Positions 8,662 to 22,263 of a stretch of DNA of 38,253 bases are shown piece by piece. The translations under genes were made by a program, and so were the position numbers. This DNA is from Rhynchopus sp. YZ270_cl-10 (Eukaryota; Euglenozoa; Diplonemea; Diplonemida; Diplonemidae): NCBI GenBank assembly GCA_964035575.1, contig CAXIVB010000009.1:1-38253 (forward strand), in the 5' to 3' direction. How positions within the stretch are numbered: the stretch's first letter is position 1; the number at the start of each line of letters is the position of its first letter. The notes under the pieces were generated by a model. That model did not search any database and had not been told where the DNA came from. It saw nothing but the letters and a program-made list of their open reading frames with translations.

Positions 8662-9034
8662 TTACCCTACTGATGGAGAGAGAGCCCCTCGGGCCAGCGT
8701 ATGTCGACAGCAATATGGGGTAGTACGAGAGGAACTCCCATTTCTAGTCCCTGGTATCTACGGTTGTCCGATCGGACAGTGCCGTGATGCTACCACTGGA
8801 TGGATTATGGCTGAACGCCTCTAAGCCAGAACCCAGTCTAGAGACATACGTGAAATATTTCAGGACACATGAGTTTATCGGGCCAAGTCTAGCTTCGGCG
8901 AACGGCCACCTTCCAAGTTCACATCCAGACTCCGTGTCTCCAACCGGGTCTATACGAGTCCGAATGGACTGGCGGGCGTAACACTTCGAGGAGCCTTGTT
9001 GTTCCGAGGGTTTGAGCCTTATGGCCAGTACCTA
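5608..9034 (+). rRNA. 28S rRNA, copy 2 (first complete one)
   Basis: About 3,427 nt, short for an animal and close to nematode or fungal size, so the expansion segments are small. It begins at AACGACCTCAG, pairs with the 5.8S 3' end, and continues with GCTGAACTTAAGCATATC (5636-5653) and AGTAACGGCGAGTGAACAGG. The block CATCGAACCATCTAGTAGCTGG is near 6558 and the sarcin-ricin loop is at 8722-8735. No intron, R2 element or obvious hidden-break spacer is seen. The 5' end is supported by base pairing; the 3' end is approximate. Confidence 0.96.
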
Positions 9035-9721
9035 CGGTTCGCCCAGTCAGCTTGCTGGCTGGGCTTACGGGTGTGCTTGGTACGTCTTGTGTCCCCCCCC
9101 CCCCTACCCCCCCTCCCCCTCCCCTAGGTAATACTAGGGGGGGGGGGGGGGGGGGAGGGGGCGGGGGGGGCACCGGACAGAATTCTGGCCGACTGGGCTG
9201 GGCCTGGGGGTCCATGCCCAATATAGGGAGGGGGTAGGACAGTGGGGACGCCCACTGGAATATCTCTTCCCTGGCCAGCCGGAAAAATAACAAGTAGTTT
9301 TTTCTTACGGCAATACTACTTATGGACGGTGCTAATATAGCTGGCCTTATGTCGGGCTTGCCTGGTTGGGGTTTCACCTCAAGCCAGCTATACCGTATGA
9401 TAGTCATTGCACTGACCTGAAGGTTGGTTGTGATGCATATCTAGGTCTTGTGCCAATGTTATACACAGCAAGACCCCTGACTATATGGGTTCGTCCCAGC
9501 CTGGAGTCATCACGCTTGCGTGAGCTCCTTAAAGGGCAAAACAGTCGGGAAGACACGGTGGTGAAAATCACCAAAAACCTGTTGGAGAAAAGCGTAGGTC
9601 CCCCGAATGGGGTAGGCTTAGAAAGCCTCTTCACAGGTGAAGCCGGAATATATCAACCGTCATTAGGCTCTTTGATCACTGATCTCAGGGGAGCAATCCC
9701 CTATCGATTAGAGTGACAAGA
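9035..9721 (+). other. Intergenic spacer 2
   Basis: 687 bases, with the same order of elements and the same C12, C7 and G19 tract lengths as spacer 1. No gene is seen. Confidence 0.9.
9093..9170 (+). repeat. C-tract/G-tract foldback, copy 2
   Basis: The tract lengths are C12, C7, C5, C4, then G19, G5, G8, identical to copy 1. Confidence 0.9.
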
Positions 9722-11046
9722 AACCTGGTTGATCCTGCCAGTAGTCATATGCTTGTTTCAAGGATTAAGCCATGCAAGTCTCAGAGTAAATGGATTAACA
9801 GTGGATCTGCAGACGGCTCATTAAATCAGCTACAATCCACGCGGGAAAGGTGCCTTACGGCGTCCAGTAGGATAACAATGGTAACTCCATTGCTAATACC
9901 TGTCCGAAAAATTCCACTCAGATTCCACCCAATGAGTTAACGCTTATTGGGCTGAGAGGGATGCAGTTGACCGAAACGAAAACTAACGCTAGCAATAGCA
10001 GTGGTTCTTTGGATGAAACAGGTCAACCGAGCGATAGCACACAGACTTGATCTGGTGCAAGCCCGCAGGAGTATCTGCCCTATCAGCTTTTGACGGTAGT
10101 GTAGTGGACTACCGTGGCTGTAACGGGTAACGGGGAATTAGGGTTCGATTCCGGAGAGGGAGCCTGAGAAACGGCTACCACATCTAAGGATGGCAGCAGG
10201 CGCGCAAATTGCCCAATAGCAACACTGCTGAGGCAGCGAAGAGAAATAGTAACTTCTGGCACTACGTGTTATGGAGCTTGCAATGGATGATATCTAAACC
10301 TATCAATGAGTATCGATTGGTGGACAAGTCTGGTGCCAGCACCCGCGGTAATTCCAGCACCAATAGCGTATATTAATGCTGCTGCTGTTAAAAAGCTCGT
10401 AGTTGGATCCAGAGCTCAGGTTGTAAGGTGCCACGGTTTTTCGTGATGGCGTAATGTCATAGCGTTGGCTGTGGGTCAAACATCTTACATCAAGACCTGT
10501 GCTCTATCAACGATGGTAATGGCACCCTGTGAGTAGGTTCCTTCATTGGTGCCGAAAGCGTCTACGCGTATACCATGCGCACACGGGTCGACCATCGATG
10601 TTACTGTGAACAAACCAGCGTGCCCAATGCAGGCGTAAGCCTTGAATGGTAAAGCATGGAATAACAAGGGATCGATTCTCTCAGATCACTTTGTTGGTTT
10701 ACTGCCTGGGAAGGAGTAATTCGGACTGTCGGACTCTTCTTAATTCTTCGGAATTATGCAAGACCACTGTCCAGCGGGATCAATAGGGACTGCCGGGGTC
10801 GTACGTACTCCCACGTCAGAGGTGAAATTCTTAGATCGCGGGAAGACGAACTTCTGCGAAAGCATTCGACAAGAATGTCTTCATTAATCAAGAACGAGAG
10901 TGTGGGGATCGAAGATGATCAGATACCGTCGTAGTCCACGACTGTAAACGATGCCGTCTCAGGATCGAAGGGCGCTCTATTATGGCCCCTACGGCACTAC
11001 CCTTGAAACGAGAAATCAAAGATTATGGGTTCAGGGGGGAGTACAT

Positions 11047-11079
<33 letters not shown>

Positions 11080-11772
11080 TGACACCACCAGGCGTGGAGT
11101 ATGCGGCTTAATTTGACTCAACACGGGGAATTTTACTAGGTCAGGACAATGTAAGGATTGACAGATTGAGAGCTCTTTCTCGATCCATTGTGTGGTGGTG
11201 CATGGCCGCTCCTGGTTGGTGGAGTGATTTGTCTGGTTGATTCCGTTAACGAACGAGATCTCGACCCTTAAATAGGTGAGCCCGTTGTCCTTTTAGGCAA
11301 TGCGGTCTTCGGACCAAATTGAAACAGGGAATCCACTTCTTAAGGGGACTGCGTGCGTTTTTTAGCACGCGGAAGAGCGAGCCAATAGCAGGTCTGTGAT
11401 GCTCCTAAATGTCCTAGGCTGCACGCGCACTACACTGACGCATTCAACGAGTCTGATTGCCTTACGGCAACCTATCTTGAAGAGGACGGGAAATCTTTTG
11501 AACTTGCGTCGTGATGAGGATCGATGATTGCAATTATTCTCCTTGAATGAGGAATGCCTAGTAGGCGCAAGTCATCAGCTTGCACTGATTACGTCCCTGC
11601 CATTTGTACACACCGCCCGTCGTTGCTACCGATTGGCTGTAGGATAGAGTTTGGGGGAGGTTGTTTTTTCCGGATTCCGGTTTAGACGTTCCAAATCCAA
11701 GCAATATTTTTCAGCTAGAGGAAGCAAAAGTCGTAACAAGGTTGCTGTAGGTGAACCTGCAGCAGGATCATT
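9722..11772 (+). rRNA. 18S rRNA, copy 2
   Basis: Complete at 2,051 nt, with the same ends as copy 1 and the same TTCG-capped extra hairpin (10741-10756). I saw no difference from copy 1 in the stretches compared. Confidence 0.97.
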
Positions 11773-11892
11773 CCCAAAGTCGGCTCTGTGTTTACACAGA
11801 CTGATAATGGTCATTAGTAAGGCAAAGAATTTTCCCAAAGCTCCGAGCTTTTGGCGTCCCTGTTAGTAGCGCTGTCTACTGCAGGCGACAAC
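11773..11892 (+). other. ITS1, copy 2
   Basis: 120 bases carrying the same chain of stems as the first ITS1. Confidence 0.9.
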
Positions 11893-12050
11893 AACTGCAC
11901 TTATCGGTGGATGTCTTGGCTCTGGGATCGATGAAGACCGCAGCTAGACGCGATATTCAATGGGAATTGCAGAAGCATGAGACTCATCAGGTCGTCGAAC
12001 GCATTTGCGGGCCGGGTTCGCCCGTGCCCAGCAGCTGTTGAGTGTCGCTT
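11893..12050 (+). rRNA. 5.8S rRNA, copy 2
   Basis: Same length and sequence as copy 1 as far as compared, including the GAAGACCGCAGC variant and the GTGTCGCTT end. Confidence 0.95.
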
Positions 12051-12221
12051 ATAAATTTTATTACTATATATATATTTATATATATATGGGGTTTATAGGT
12101 TGAGGTGGGGTGCTATGCATCACTCCTCTTAAGACCAGGCGCAAGCTTAAGAGCGACTCTAATGGGTCGGTCTCGTGGGACTTGTCTTACGGCCGATCGA
12201 ATTGAGACGTGACTTTTTCTT
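12051..12221 (+). other. ITS2, copy 2
   Basis: 171 bases. The AT run and the helix II arms are unchanged, and the AT run has the same length as in copy 1. Confidence 0.9.
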
Positions 12222-14159
12222 AACGACCTCAGCAGTTGCAGATCTACGCGCTGAACTTAAGCATATCACTCAGCGCAGGAAAAGAAAGCAACAGCGATGC
12301 TCCTAGTAACGGCGAGTGAACAGGGCAGAGCCCAAGCCTGAACCGGCAATTTGTCGGCATGTGGTGCAAGCGTACGATGGGGGCCATACGTTGGAGGAGT
12401 AAGTCTTCTGGAATGAAGCGCCATAGAGGGTGAGAGTCCCGTCCTTCCTCCTAACGCGTGGGTGCTTCATTGTTTGCAAGAGTCGCTCAGTTTGGGAATG
12501 CTGAGCTAATTGGCAGGTATCCCTCTGCTAAGGCTAAATATCTCCCGGAGACCGATAGCGAACAAGTACAGTGATGGAAAGATGAAAAGAACTTTGAAAA
12601 GAGAGTTAAAAGTCCCTGAAACCGATGAGTGATAAGAGTTAGAGGCCCGTTCAAACCTGCTGCCAAACTTGGTAGTAGGACGTCAGGTCGTATTCGCGGC
12701 ACCTACCTTGTCTTTGCGTTGCACTGGCAAAAGGCAGACTGCTGAGGATACGTATCCGCTCGAGGCGCGAAGTCTGTTGTGCTCATGTCCTCATTAAGTA
12801 TCACTCCTTCGGGTTGCGGTCTTTGTGAGGCGTGTGTATCTCAGATTAGTTTACGTAGGGTGGGCACCTGACATAGCGACCTTTAACTACCCGTCTTGAA
12901 ACACGGACCAAGGAGTCTAACACGTGTGCAAGGCTTAGGGTGTCAAACCCATAAGCCGCACTGAAAGGGAGATGTGCCAATCCTTGAGGACGCAGCACAG
13001 CCCGATCCTGATTTACTGGAAAGGGATTTGAGGTAAAGTACACTTGTTGGGACCCGAAAGATGGTGAACTATGCCTGGATAGGTCGAAGCCGGGGGAAAC
13101 TCTGGTGGAGGACCGTTGCGGTGTTGACGTGCAAATCGCTCGTCCAAGCTGGGTATAGGGGCGAAAGACCCATCGAACCATCTAGTAGCTGGTTCACTCC
13201 GAAGTTTCCCTCAGGATAGCTGGAACCAAAAAAGGAGTTACGCCAGGTAAAGCGAATGATTGGAGGAATTGGGGAAATCGCTTCCTCGACCTATTCTCAA
13301 ACTTTAAATGGGCGTGAGCTCGGGGTATCTTATTTGTACCCTGACGTAGAATCCTGGTTCTAAGTGGGCCACTTCTGGTAAGCAGGACTGGCGACGCGGG
13401 ATGAACCGAGAGCTGACTTAAGGTGCCCGAGTGGTCGCTCATCAGATCCCACAAAGGGTGTAGGTTCATCTAGACAGCAGGACGGTGGCCATGGAAGTCG
13501 GCATCCGATAATGAGTGTGTAACAACTCACCTGCCGAATGAACCTGTCCCGAAAATGGATGGTGCTCAAGCGACCCACCCATAGTCGGCCGTGCTCCGGT
13601 ATTGAAAAGCCGTGGCATGCGTAGGAGTGCGTGACCCACGCCGCGAAGGAGTTGGCGTGAGCCTCTCTGGAGCGTGGGTGAGTGCAGATCTTGGTTGTAG
13701 TAGCGAATATTCAATGGAGAACATTGAAGGCCGAAGTGGAGAAGGTTTCCGCGTCAACAGCATTTGGACGTGGGTCAGTCGGTCCTAAGGCAAGGTGTAA
13801 TTGCTCGCCTCAAAGCTACGATGTCGCATCTCGGTGCTTCGTTGTAGGATTGCCGAAAGGGAAAGCGTGAACATTCCGCTACCTGAATGCAGAGAATGAG
13901 TGGTAACACATTGGCTATCCTGTTGACCATTTCCACTGGCCCCGGATGACGTAGTCGTCTCTTTTTGAAAGGCGCGCTGACCCTTGAAACGCTTCGAGCG
14001 GGGACATGGTTAGCCACCTTGGAAAGCTGCACTACTTTTGTGCAGTAGGGTGTCTAGTGGAAGTGCATGGAAAAAACAGGGGAGATGGCTTTCTCTTGCA
14101 TCAGGCCGTACCGTTAACCGCAATAGGTCTCCTAGGCTAAAAGCCTCTGGCCGACAGAA

Positions 14160-14205
<46 letters not shown>

Positions 14206-14483
14206 AAAGGATTGGCTCCGAGGGTACGTGTAGATTGCTAGAGGGTTCGCGTTAGTATAGGGTTGATGTGGCTGCGGTCGCGCTCTCGGGTGCAACTGCG
14301 GCCTCTGATTCTCGGCTAACACTGCCCTGGACGCGTCTACAATGAAGTACCAACTTGGAACTGTTACGAACAAGAGGAATCCAACTGGTTAATTAAACCA
14401 CAGCATGTCGCTTCATCACAGCGGTGGCGAGTGGCATGTGACTTCTGCCCAGTGCCCTGAATGTCAACGCTGAGAGATCAGGT

Positions 14484-14543
<60 letters not shown>

Positions 14544-15151
14544 TTCTAATTAAAGACGCGCATGAATGGACCAATGAGATTCCTTCTGTCCCTACCTACT
14601 ATCTGGCGAAACAGCAGTCAAGGGAACGGACTTGAAACTGTCAGCGGGGAAAGAAGACCCTGTTGAGTTTGACTCTAGTCTGACTTTGTGCAGTGACATG
14701 AGAGGTGTAGTTATAGGTGGGAGGCTTCAACAATGAAATACCACTACTCTTATCGTCGCTTTACTTATCCAATGATGGGGAGACGGCACCTGCCAATTTA
14801 TTGGTCTGGCCCTCTGGGTCTTTAGGTTTTCCGATTCCAGCGACAAACTAGCATTAGCTAGTGAGCCCTCGTTTGGAGACACCAGTCAGGTGGGGAGTTT
14901 GGCTGGGGCGGCACATCTGTTACACATTAACGCAGGTGTCCTAAGGCAAGCTCAGTGAGAACAGAAATCTCACGTAGAGCATAAGGGTAAAAGCTTGCTC
15001 GATACATGATCTTCAGTACCGATCCTCGGTGTGAAAGCATGGCCTAACGATCCTTTGGTCTCGCTTCTGTTCAAGGGATGAAGCCGGAGGTGACAGAAAA
15101 ATTACCACAGGGATAACTGGCTTGTGGCAGCCAAGCGTTCATAGCGACGTT

Positions 15152-15183
<32 letters not shown>

Positions 15184-15232
15184 GCCTAGACAAGCAGAAT
15201 TGTCTAAGGGTTGGATTGTTCACACCACTAAC

Positions 15233-15276
<44 letters not shown>

Positions 15277-15649
15277 TTACCCTACTGATGGAGAGAGAGC
15301 CCCTCGGGCCAGCGTATGTCGACAGCAATATGGGGTAGTACGAGAGGAACTCCCATTTCTAGTCCCTGGTATCTACGGTTGTCCGATCGGACAGTGCCGT
15401 GATGCTACCACTGGATGGATTATGGCTGAACGCCTCTAAGCCAGAACCCAGTCTAGAGACATACGTGAAATATTTCAGGACACATGAGTTTATCGGGCCA
15501 AGTCTAGCTTCGGCGAACGGCCACCTTCCAAGTTCACATCCAGACTCCGTGTCTCCAACCGGGTCTATACGAGTCCGAATGGACTGGCGGGCGTAACACT
15601 TCGAGGAGCCTTGTTGTTCCGAGGGTTTGAGCCTTATGGCCAGTACCTA
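12222..15649 (+). rRNA. 28S rRNA, copy 3, with one extra base
   Basis: 3,428 nt, one base longer than its sisters. An extra A at 15224 turns GTTCACCCACTAAC into GTTCACACCACTAAC, in a block nearly fixed across eukaryotes and close to the peptidyl-transferase centre. The other landmarks are intact. This may be a damaged gene copy or a base-calling or assembly error. If real, ribosomes carrying this copy could be impaired. Confidence 0.95.
15224..15224 (+). other. Single-base insertion in conserved 28S block
   Basis: The extra A is absent from the equivalent sites of the five other copies (near 1995, 8609, 21838, 28453 and 35066). It is not in a homopolymer, so ordinary homopolymer miscounting does not explain it well. 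Confidence 0.9.
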
Positions 15650-16336
15650 CGGTTCGCCCAGTCAGCTTGCTGGCTGGGCTTACGGGTGTGCTTGGTACGT
15701 CTTGTGTCCCCCCCCCCCCTACCCCCCCTCCCCCTCCCCTAGGTAATACTAGGGGGGGGGGGGGGGGGGGAGGGGGCGGGGGGGGCACCGGACAGAATTC
15801 TGGCCGACTGGGCTGGGCCTGGGGGTCCATGCCCAATATAGGGAGGGGGTAGGACAGTGGGGACGCCCACTGGAATATCTCTTCCCTGGCCAGCCGGAAA
15901 AATAACAAGTAGTTTTTTCTTACGGCAATACTACTTATGGACGGTGCTAATATAGCTGGCCTTATGTCGGGCTTGCCTGGTTGGGGTTTCACCTCAAGCC
16001 AGCTATACCGTATGATAGTCATTGCACTGACCTGAAGGTTGGTTGTGATGCATATCTAGGTCTTGTGCCAATGTTATACACAGCAAGACCCCTGACTATA
16101 TGGGTTCGTCCCAGCCTGGAGTCATCACGCTTGCGTGAGCTCCTTAAAGGGCAAAACAGTCGGGAAGACACGGTGGTGAAAATCACCAAAAACCTGTTGG
16201 AGAAAAGCGTAGGTCCCCCGAATGGGGTAGGCTTAGAAAGCCTCTTCACAGGTGAAGCCGGAATATATCAACCGTCATTAGGCTCTTTGATCACTGATCT
16301 CAGGGGAGCAATCCCCTATCGATTAGAGTGACAAGA
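15650..16336 (+). other. Intergenic spacer 3
   Basis: 687 bases, with tract lengths as in spacers 1 and 2. No gene is seen. Confidence 0.9.
15708..15785 (+). repeat. C-tract/G-tract foldback, copy 3
   Basis: C12, C7, C5, C4 and G19, G5, G8, as in copies 1 and 2. Confidence 0.9.
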
Positions 16337-17661
16337 AACCTGGTTGATCCTGCCAGTAGTCATATGCTTGTTTCAAGGATTAAGCCATGCAAGTCTCAGA
16401 GTAAATGGATTAACAGTGGATCTGCAGACGGCTCATTAAATCAGCTACAATCCACGCGGGAAAGGTGCCTTACGGCGTCCAGTAGGATAACAATGGTAAC
16501 TCCATTGCTAATACCTGTCCGAAAAATTCCACTCAGATTCCACCCAATGAGTTAACGCTTATTGGGCTGAGAGGGATGCAGTTGACCGAAACGAAAACTA
16601 ACGCTAGCAATAGCAGTGGTTCTTTGGATGAAACAGGTCAACCGAGCGATAGCACACAGACTTGATCTGGTGCAAGCCCGCAGGAGTATCTGCCCTATCA
16701 GCTTTTGACGGTAGTGTAGTGGACTACCGTGGCTGTAACGGGTAACGGGGAATTAGGGTTCGATTCCGGAGAGGGAGCCTGAGAAACGGCTACCACATCT
16801 AAGGATGGCAGCAGGCGCGCAAATTGCCCAATAGCAACACTGCTGAGGCAGCGAAGAGAAATAGTAACTTCTGGCACTACGTGTTATGGAGCTTGCAATG
16901 GATGATATCTAAACCTATCAATGAGTATCGATTGGTGGACAAGTCTGGTGCCAGCACCCGCGGTAATTCCAGCACCAATAGCGTATATTAATGCTGCTGC
17001 TGTTAAAAAGCTCGTAGTTGGATCCAGAGCTCAGGTTGTAAGGTGCCACGGTTTTTCGTGATGGCGTAATGTCATAGCGTTGGCTGTGGGTCAAACATCT
17101 TACATCAAGACCTGTGCTCTATCAACGATGGTAATGGCACCCTGTGAGTAGGTTCCTTCATTGGTGCCGAAAGCGTCTACGCGTATACCATGCGCACACG
17201 GGTCGACCATCGATGTTACTGTGAACAAACCAGCGTGCCCAATGCAGGCGTAAGCCTTGAATGGTAAAGCATGGAATAACAAGGGATCGATTCTCTCAGA
17301 TCACTTTGTTGGTTTACTGCCTGGGAAGGAGTAATTCGGACTGTCGGACTCTTCTTAATTCTTCGGAATTATGCAAGACCACTGTCCAGCGGGATCAATA
17401 GGGACTGCCGGGGTCGTACGTACTCCCACGTCAGAGGTGAAATTCTTAGATCGCGGGAAGACGAACTTCTGCGAAAGCATTCGACAAGAATGTCTTCATT
17501 AATCAAGAACGAGAGTGTGGGGATCGAAGATGATCAGATACCGTCGTAGTCCACGACTGTAAACGATGCCGTCTCAGGATCGAAGGGCGCTCTATTATGG
17601 CCCCTACGGCACTACCCTTGAAACGAGAAATCAAAGATTATGGGTTCAGGGGGGAGTACAT

Positions 17662-17694
<33 letters not shown>

Positions 17695-18387
17695 TGACAC
17701 CACCAGGCGTGGAGTATGCGGCTTAATTTGACTCAACACGGGGAATTTTACTAGGTCAGGACAATGTAAGGATTGACAGATTGAGAGCTCTTTCTCGATC
17801 CATTGTGTGGTGGTGCATGGCCGCTCCTGGTTGGTGGAGTGATTTGTCTGGTTGATTCCGTTAACGAACGAGATCTCGACCCTTAAATAGGTGAGCCCGT
17901 TGTCCTTTTAGGCAATGCGGTCTTCGGACCAAATTGAAACAGGGAATCCACTTCTTAAGGGGACTGCGTGCGTTTTTTAGCACGCGGAAGAGCGAGCCAA
18001 TAGCAGGTCTGTGATGCTCCTAAATGTCCTAGGCTGCACGCGCACTACACTGACGCATTCAACGAGTCTGATTGCCTTACGGCAACCTATCTTGAAGAGG
18101 ACGGGAAATCTTTTGAACTTGCGTCGTGATGAGGATCGATGATTGCAATTATTCTCCTTGAATGAGGAATGCCTAGTAGGCGCAAGTCATCAGCTTGCAC
18201 TGATTACGTCCCTGCCATTTGTACACACCGCCCGTCGTTGCTACCGATTGGCTGTAGGATAGAGTTTGGGGGAGGTTGTTTTTTCCGGATTCCGGTTTAG
18301 ACGTTCCAAATCCAAGCAATATTTTTCAGCTAGAGGAAGCAAAAGTCGTAACAAGGTTGCTGTAGGTGAACCTGCAGCAGGATCATT
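16337..18387 (+). rRNA. 18S rRNA, copy 3
   Basis: Complete at 2,051 nt. It follows directly in the unit after the 28S with the extra base, and itself shows no length change. Confidence 0.97.
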
Positions 18388-18507
18388 CCCAAAGTCGGCT
18401 CTGTGTTTACACAGACTGATAATGGTCATTAGTAAGGCAAAGAATTTTCCCAAAGCTCCGAGCTTTTGGCGTCCCTGTTAGTAGCGCTGTCTACTGCAGG
18501 CGACAAC
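18388..18507 (+). other. ITS1, copy 3
   Basis: 120 bases, no length difference from the other copies. Confidence 0.9.
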
Positions 18508-18665
18508 AACTGCACTTATCGGTGGATGTCTTGGCTCTGGGATCGATGAAGACCGCAGCTAGACGCGATATTCAATGGGAATTGCAGAAGCATGAGACTC
18601 ATCAGGTCGTCGAACGCATTTGCGGGCCGGGTTCGCCCGTGCCCAGCAGCTGTTGAGTGTCGCTT
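18508..18665 (+). rRNA. 5.8S rRNA, copy 3
   Basis: 158 nt. It keeps the 3' hairpin with loop TTCG and the 28S-pairing end. Confidence 0.95.
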
Positions 18666-18836
18666 ATAAATTTTATTACTATATATATATTTATATATAT
18701 ATGGGGTTTATAGGTTGAGGTGGGGTGCTATGCATCACTCCTCTTAAGACCAGGCGCAAGCTTAAGAGCGACTCTAATGGGTCGGTCTCGTGGGACTTGT
18801 CTTACGGCCGATCGAATTGAGACGTGACTTTTTCTT
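18666..18836 (+). other. ITS2, copy 3
   Basis: 171 bases, with an unchanged AT run and stems. Confidence 0.9.
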
Positions 18837-20774
18837 AACGACCTCAGCAGTTGCAGATCTACGCGCTGAACTTAAGCATATCACTCAGCGCAGGAAAAGA
18901 AAGCAACAGCGATGCTCCTAGTAACGGCGAGTGAACAGGGCAGAGCCCAAGCCTGAACCGGCAATTTGTCGGCATGTGGTGCAAGCGTACGATGGGGGCC
19001 ATACGTTGGAGGAGTAAGTCTTCTGGAATGAAGCGCCATAGAGGGTGAGAGTCCCGTCCTTCCTCCTAACGCGTGGGTGCTTCATTGTTTGCAAGAGTCG
19101 CTCAGTTTGGGAATGCTGAGCTAATTGGCAGGTATCCCTCTGCTAAGGCTAAATATCTCCCGGAGACCGATAGCGAACAAGTACAGTGATGGAAAGATGA
19201 AAAGAACTTTGAAAAGAGAGTTAAAAGTCCCTGAAACCGATGAGTGATAAGAGTTAGAGGCCCGTTCAAACCTGCTGCCAAACTTGGTAGTAGGACGTCA
19301 GGTCGTATTCGCGGCACCTACCTTGTCTTTGCGTTGCACTGGCAAAAGGCAGACTGCTGAGGATACGTATCCGCTCGAGGCGCGAAGTCTGTTGTGCTCA
19401 TGTCCTCATTAAGTATCACTCCTTCGGGTTGCGGTCTTTGTGAGGCGTGTGTATCTCAGATTAGTTTACGTAGGGTGGGCACCTGACATAGCGACCTTTA
19501 ACTACCCGTCTTGAAACACGGACCAAGGAGTCTAACACGTGTGCAAGGCTTAGGGTGTCAAACCCATAAGCCGCACTGAAAGGGAGATGTGCCAATCCTT
19601 GAGGACGCAGCACAGCCCGATCCTGATTTACTGGAAAGGGATTTGAGGTAAAGTACACTTGTTGGGACCCGAAAGATGGTGAACTATGCCTGGATAGGTC
19701 GAAGCCGGGGGAAACTCTGGTGGAGGACCGTTGCGGTGTTGACGTGCAAATCGCTCGTCCAAGCTGGGTATAGGGGCGAAAGACCCATCGAACCATCTAG
19801 TAGCTGGTTCACTCCGAAGTTTCCCTCAGGATAGCTGGAACCAAAAAAGGAGTTACGCCAGGTAAAGCGAATGATTGGAGGAATTGGGGAAATCGCTTCC
19901 TCGACCTATTCTCAAACTTTAAATGGGCGTGAGCTCGGGGTATCTTATTTGTACCCTGACGTAGAATCCTGGTTCTAAGTGGGCCACTTCTGGTAAGCAG
20001 GACTGGCGACGCGGGATGAACCGAGAGCTGACTTAAGGTGCCCGAGTGGTCGCTCATCAGATCCCACAAAGGGTGTAGGTTCATCTAGACAGCAGGACGG
20101 TGGCCATGGAAGTCGGCATCCGATAATGAGTGTGTAACAACTCACCTGCCGAATGAACCTGTCCCGAAAATGGATGGTGCTCAAGCGACCCACCCATAGT
20201 CGGCCGTGCTCCGGTATTGAAAAGCCGTGGCATGCGTAGGAGTGCGTGACCCACGCCGCGAAGGAGTTGGCGTGAGCCTCTCTGGAGCGTGGGTGAGTGC
20301 AGATCTTGGTTGTAGTAGCGAATATTCAATGGAGAACATTGAAGGCCGAAGTGGAGAAGGTTTCCGCGTCAACAGCATTTGGACGTGGGTCAGTCGGTCC
20401 TAAGGCAAGGTGTAATTGCTCGCCTCAAAGCTACGATGTCGCATCTCGGTGCTTCGTTGTAGGATTGCCGAAAGGGAAAGCGTGAACATTCCGCTACCTG
20501 AATGCAGAGAATGAGTGGTAACACATTGGCTATCCTGTTGACCATTTCCACTGGCCCCGGATGACGTAGTCGTCTCTTTTTGAAAGGCGCGCTGACCCTT
20601 GAAACGCTTCGAGCGGGGACATGGTTAGCCACCTTGGAAAGCTGCACTACTTTTGTGCAGTAGGGTGTCTAGTGGAAGTGCATGGAAAAAACAGGGGAGA
20701 TGGCTTTCTCTTGCATCAGGCCGTACCGTTAACCGCAATAGGTCTCCTAGGCTAAAAGCCTCTGGCCGACAGAA

Positions 20775-20820
<46 letters not shown>

Positions 20821-21098
20821 AAAGGATTGGCTCCGAGGGTACGTGTAGATTGCTAGAGGGTTCGCGTTAGTATAGGGTTGATGTGGCTGCGGTCGCGCTC
20901 TCGGGTGCAACTGCGGCCTCTGATTCTCGGCTAACACTGCCCTGGACGCGTCTACAATGAAGTACCAACTTGGAACTGTTACGAACAAGAGGAATCCAAC
21001 TGGTTAATTAAACCACAGCATGTCGCTTCATCACAGCGGTGGCGAGTGGCATGTGACTTCTGCCCAGTGCCCTGAATGTCAACGCTGAGAGATCAGGT

Positions 21099-21158
<60 letters not shown>

Positions 21159-21766
21159 TTCTAATTAAAGACGCGCATGAATGGACCAATGAGATTCCTT
21201 CTGTCCCTACCTACTATCTGGCGAAACAGCAGTCAAGGGAACGGACTTGAAACTGTCAGCGGGGAAAGAAGACCCTGTTGAGTTTGACTCTAGTCTGACT
21301 TTGTGCAGTGACATGAGAGGTGTAGTTATAGGTGGGAGGCTTCAACAATGAAATACCACTACTCTTATCGTCGCTTTACTTATCCAATGATGGGGAGACG
21401 GCACCTGCCAATTTATTGGTCTGGCCCTCTGGGTCTTTAGGTTTTCCGATTCCAGCGACAAACTAGCATTAGCTAGTGAGCCCTCGTTTGGAGACACCAG
21501 TCAGGTGGGGAGTTTGGCTGGGGCGGCACATCTGTTACACATTAACGCAGGTGTCCTAAGGCAAGCTCAGTGAGAACAGAAATCTCACGTAGAGCATAAG
21601 GGTAAAAGCTTGCTCGATACATGATCTTCAGTACCGATCCTCGGTGTGAAAGCATGGCCTAACGATCCTTTGGTCTCGCTTCTGTTCAAGGGATGAAGCC
21701 GGAGGTGACAGAAAAATTACCACAGGGATAACTGGCTTGTGGCAGCCAAGCGTTCATAGCGACGTT

Positions 21767-21798
<32 letters not shown>

Positions 21799-21846
21799 GC
21801 CTAGACAAGCAGAATTGTCTAAGGGTTGGATTGTTCACCCACTAAC

Positions 21847-21890
<44 letters not shown>

Positions 21891-22263
21891 TTACCCTACT
21901 GATGGAGAGAGAGCCCCTCGGGCCAGCGTATGTCGACAGCAATATGGGGTAGTACGAGAGGAACTCCCATTTCTAGTCCCTGGTATCTACGGTTGTCCGA
22001 TCGGACAGTGCCGTGATGCTACCACTGGATGGATTATGGCTGAACGCCTCTAAGCCAGAACCCAGTCTAGAGACATACGTGAAATATTTCAGGACACATG
22101 AGTTTATCGGGCCAAGTCTAGCTTCGGCGAACGGCCACCTTCCAAGTTCACATCCAGACTCCGTGTCTCCAACCGGGTCTATACGAGTCCGAATGGACTG
22201 GCGGGCGTAACACTTCGAGGAGCCTTGTTGTTCCGAGGGTTTGAGCCTTATGGCCAGTACCTA
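18837..22263 (+). rRNA. 28S rRNA, copy 4
   Basis: 3,427 nt. The block mutated in copy 3 is normal here (GTTCACCCACTAAC, near 21833). Confidence 0.96.
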
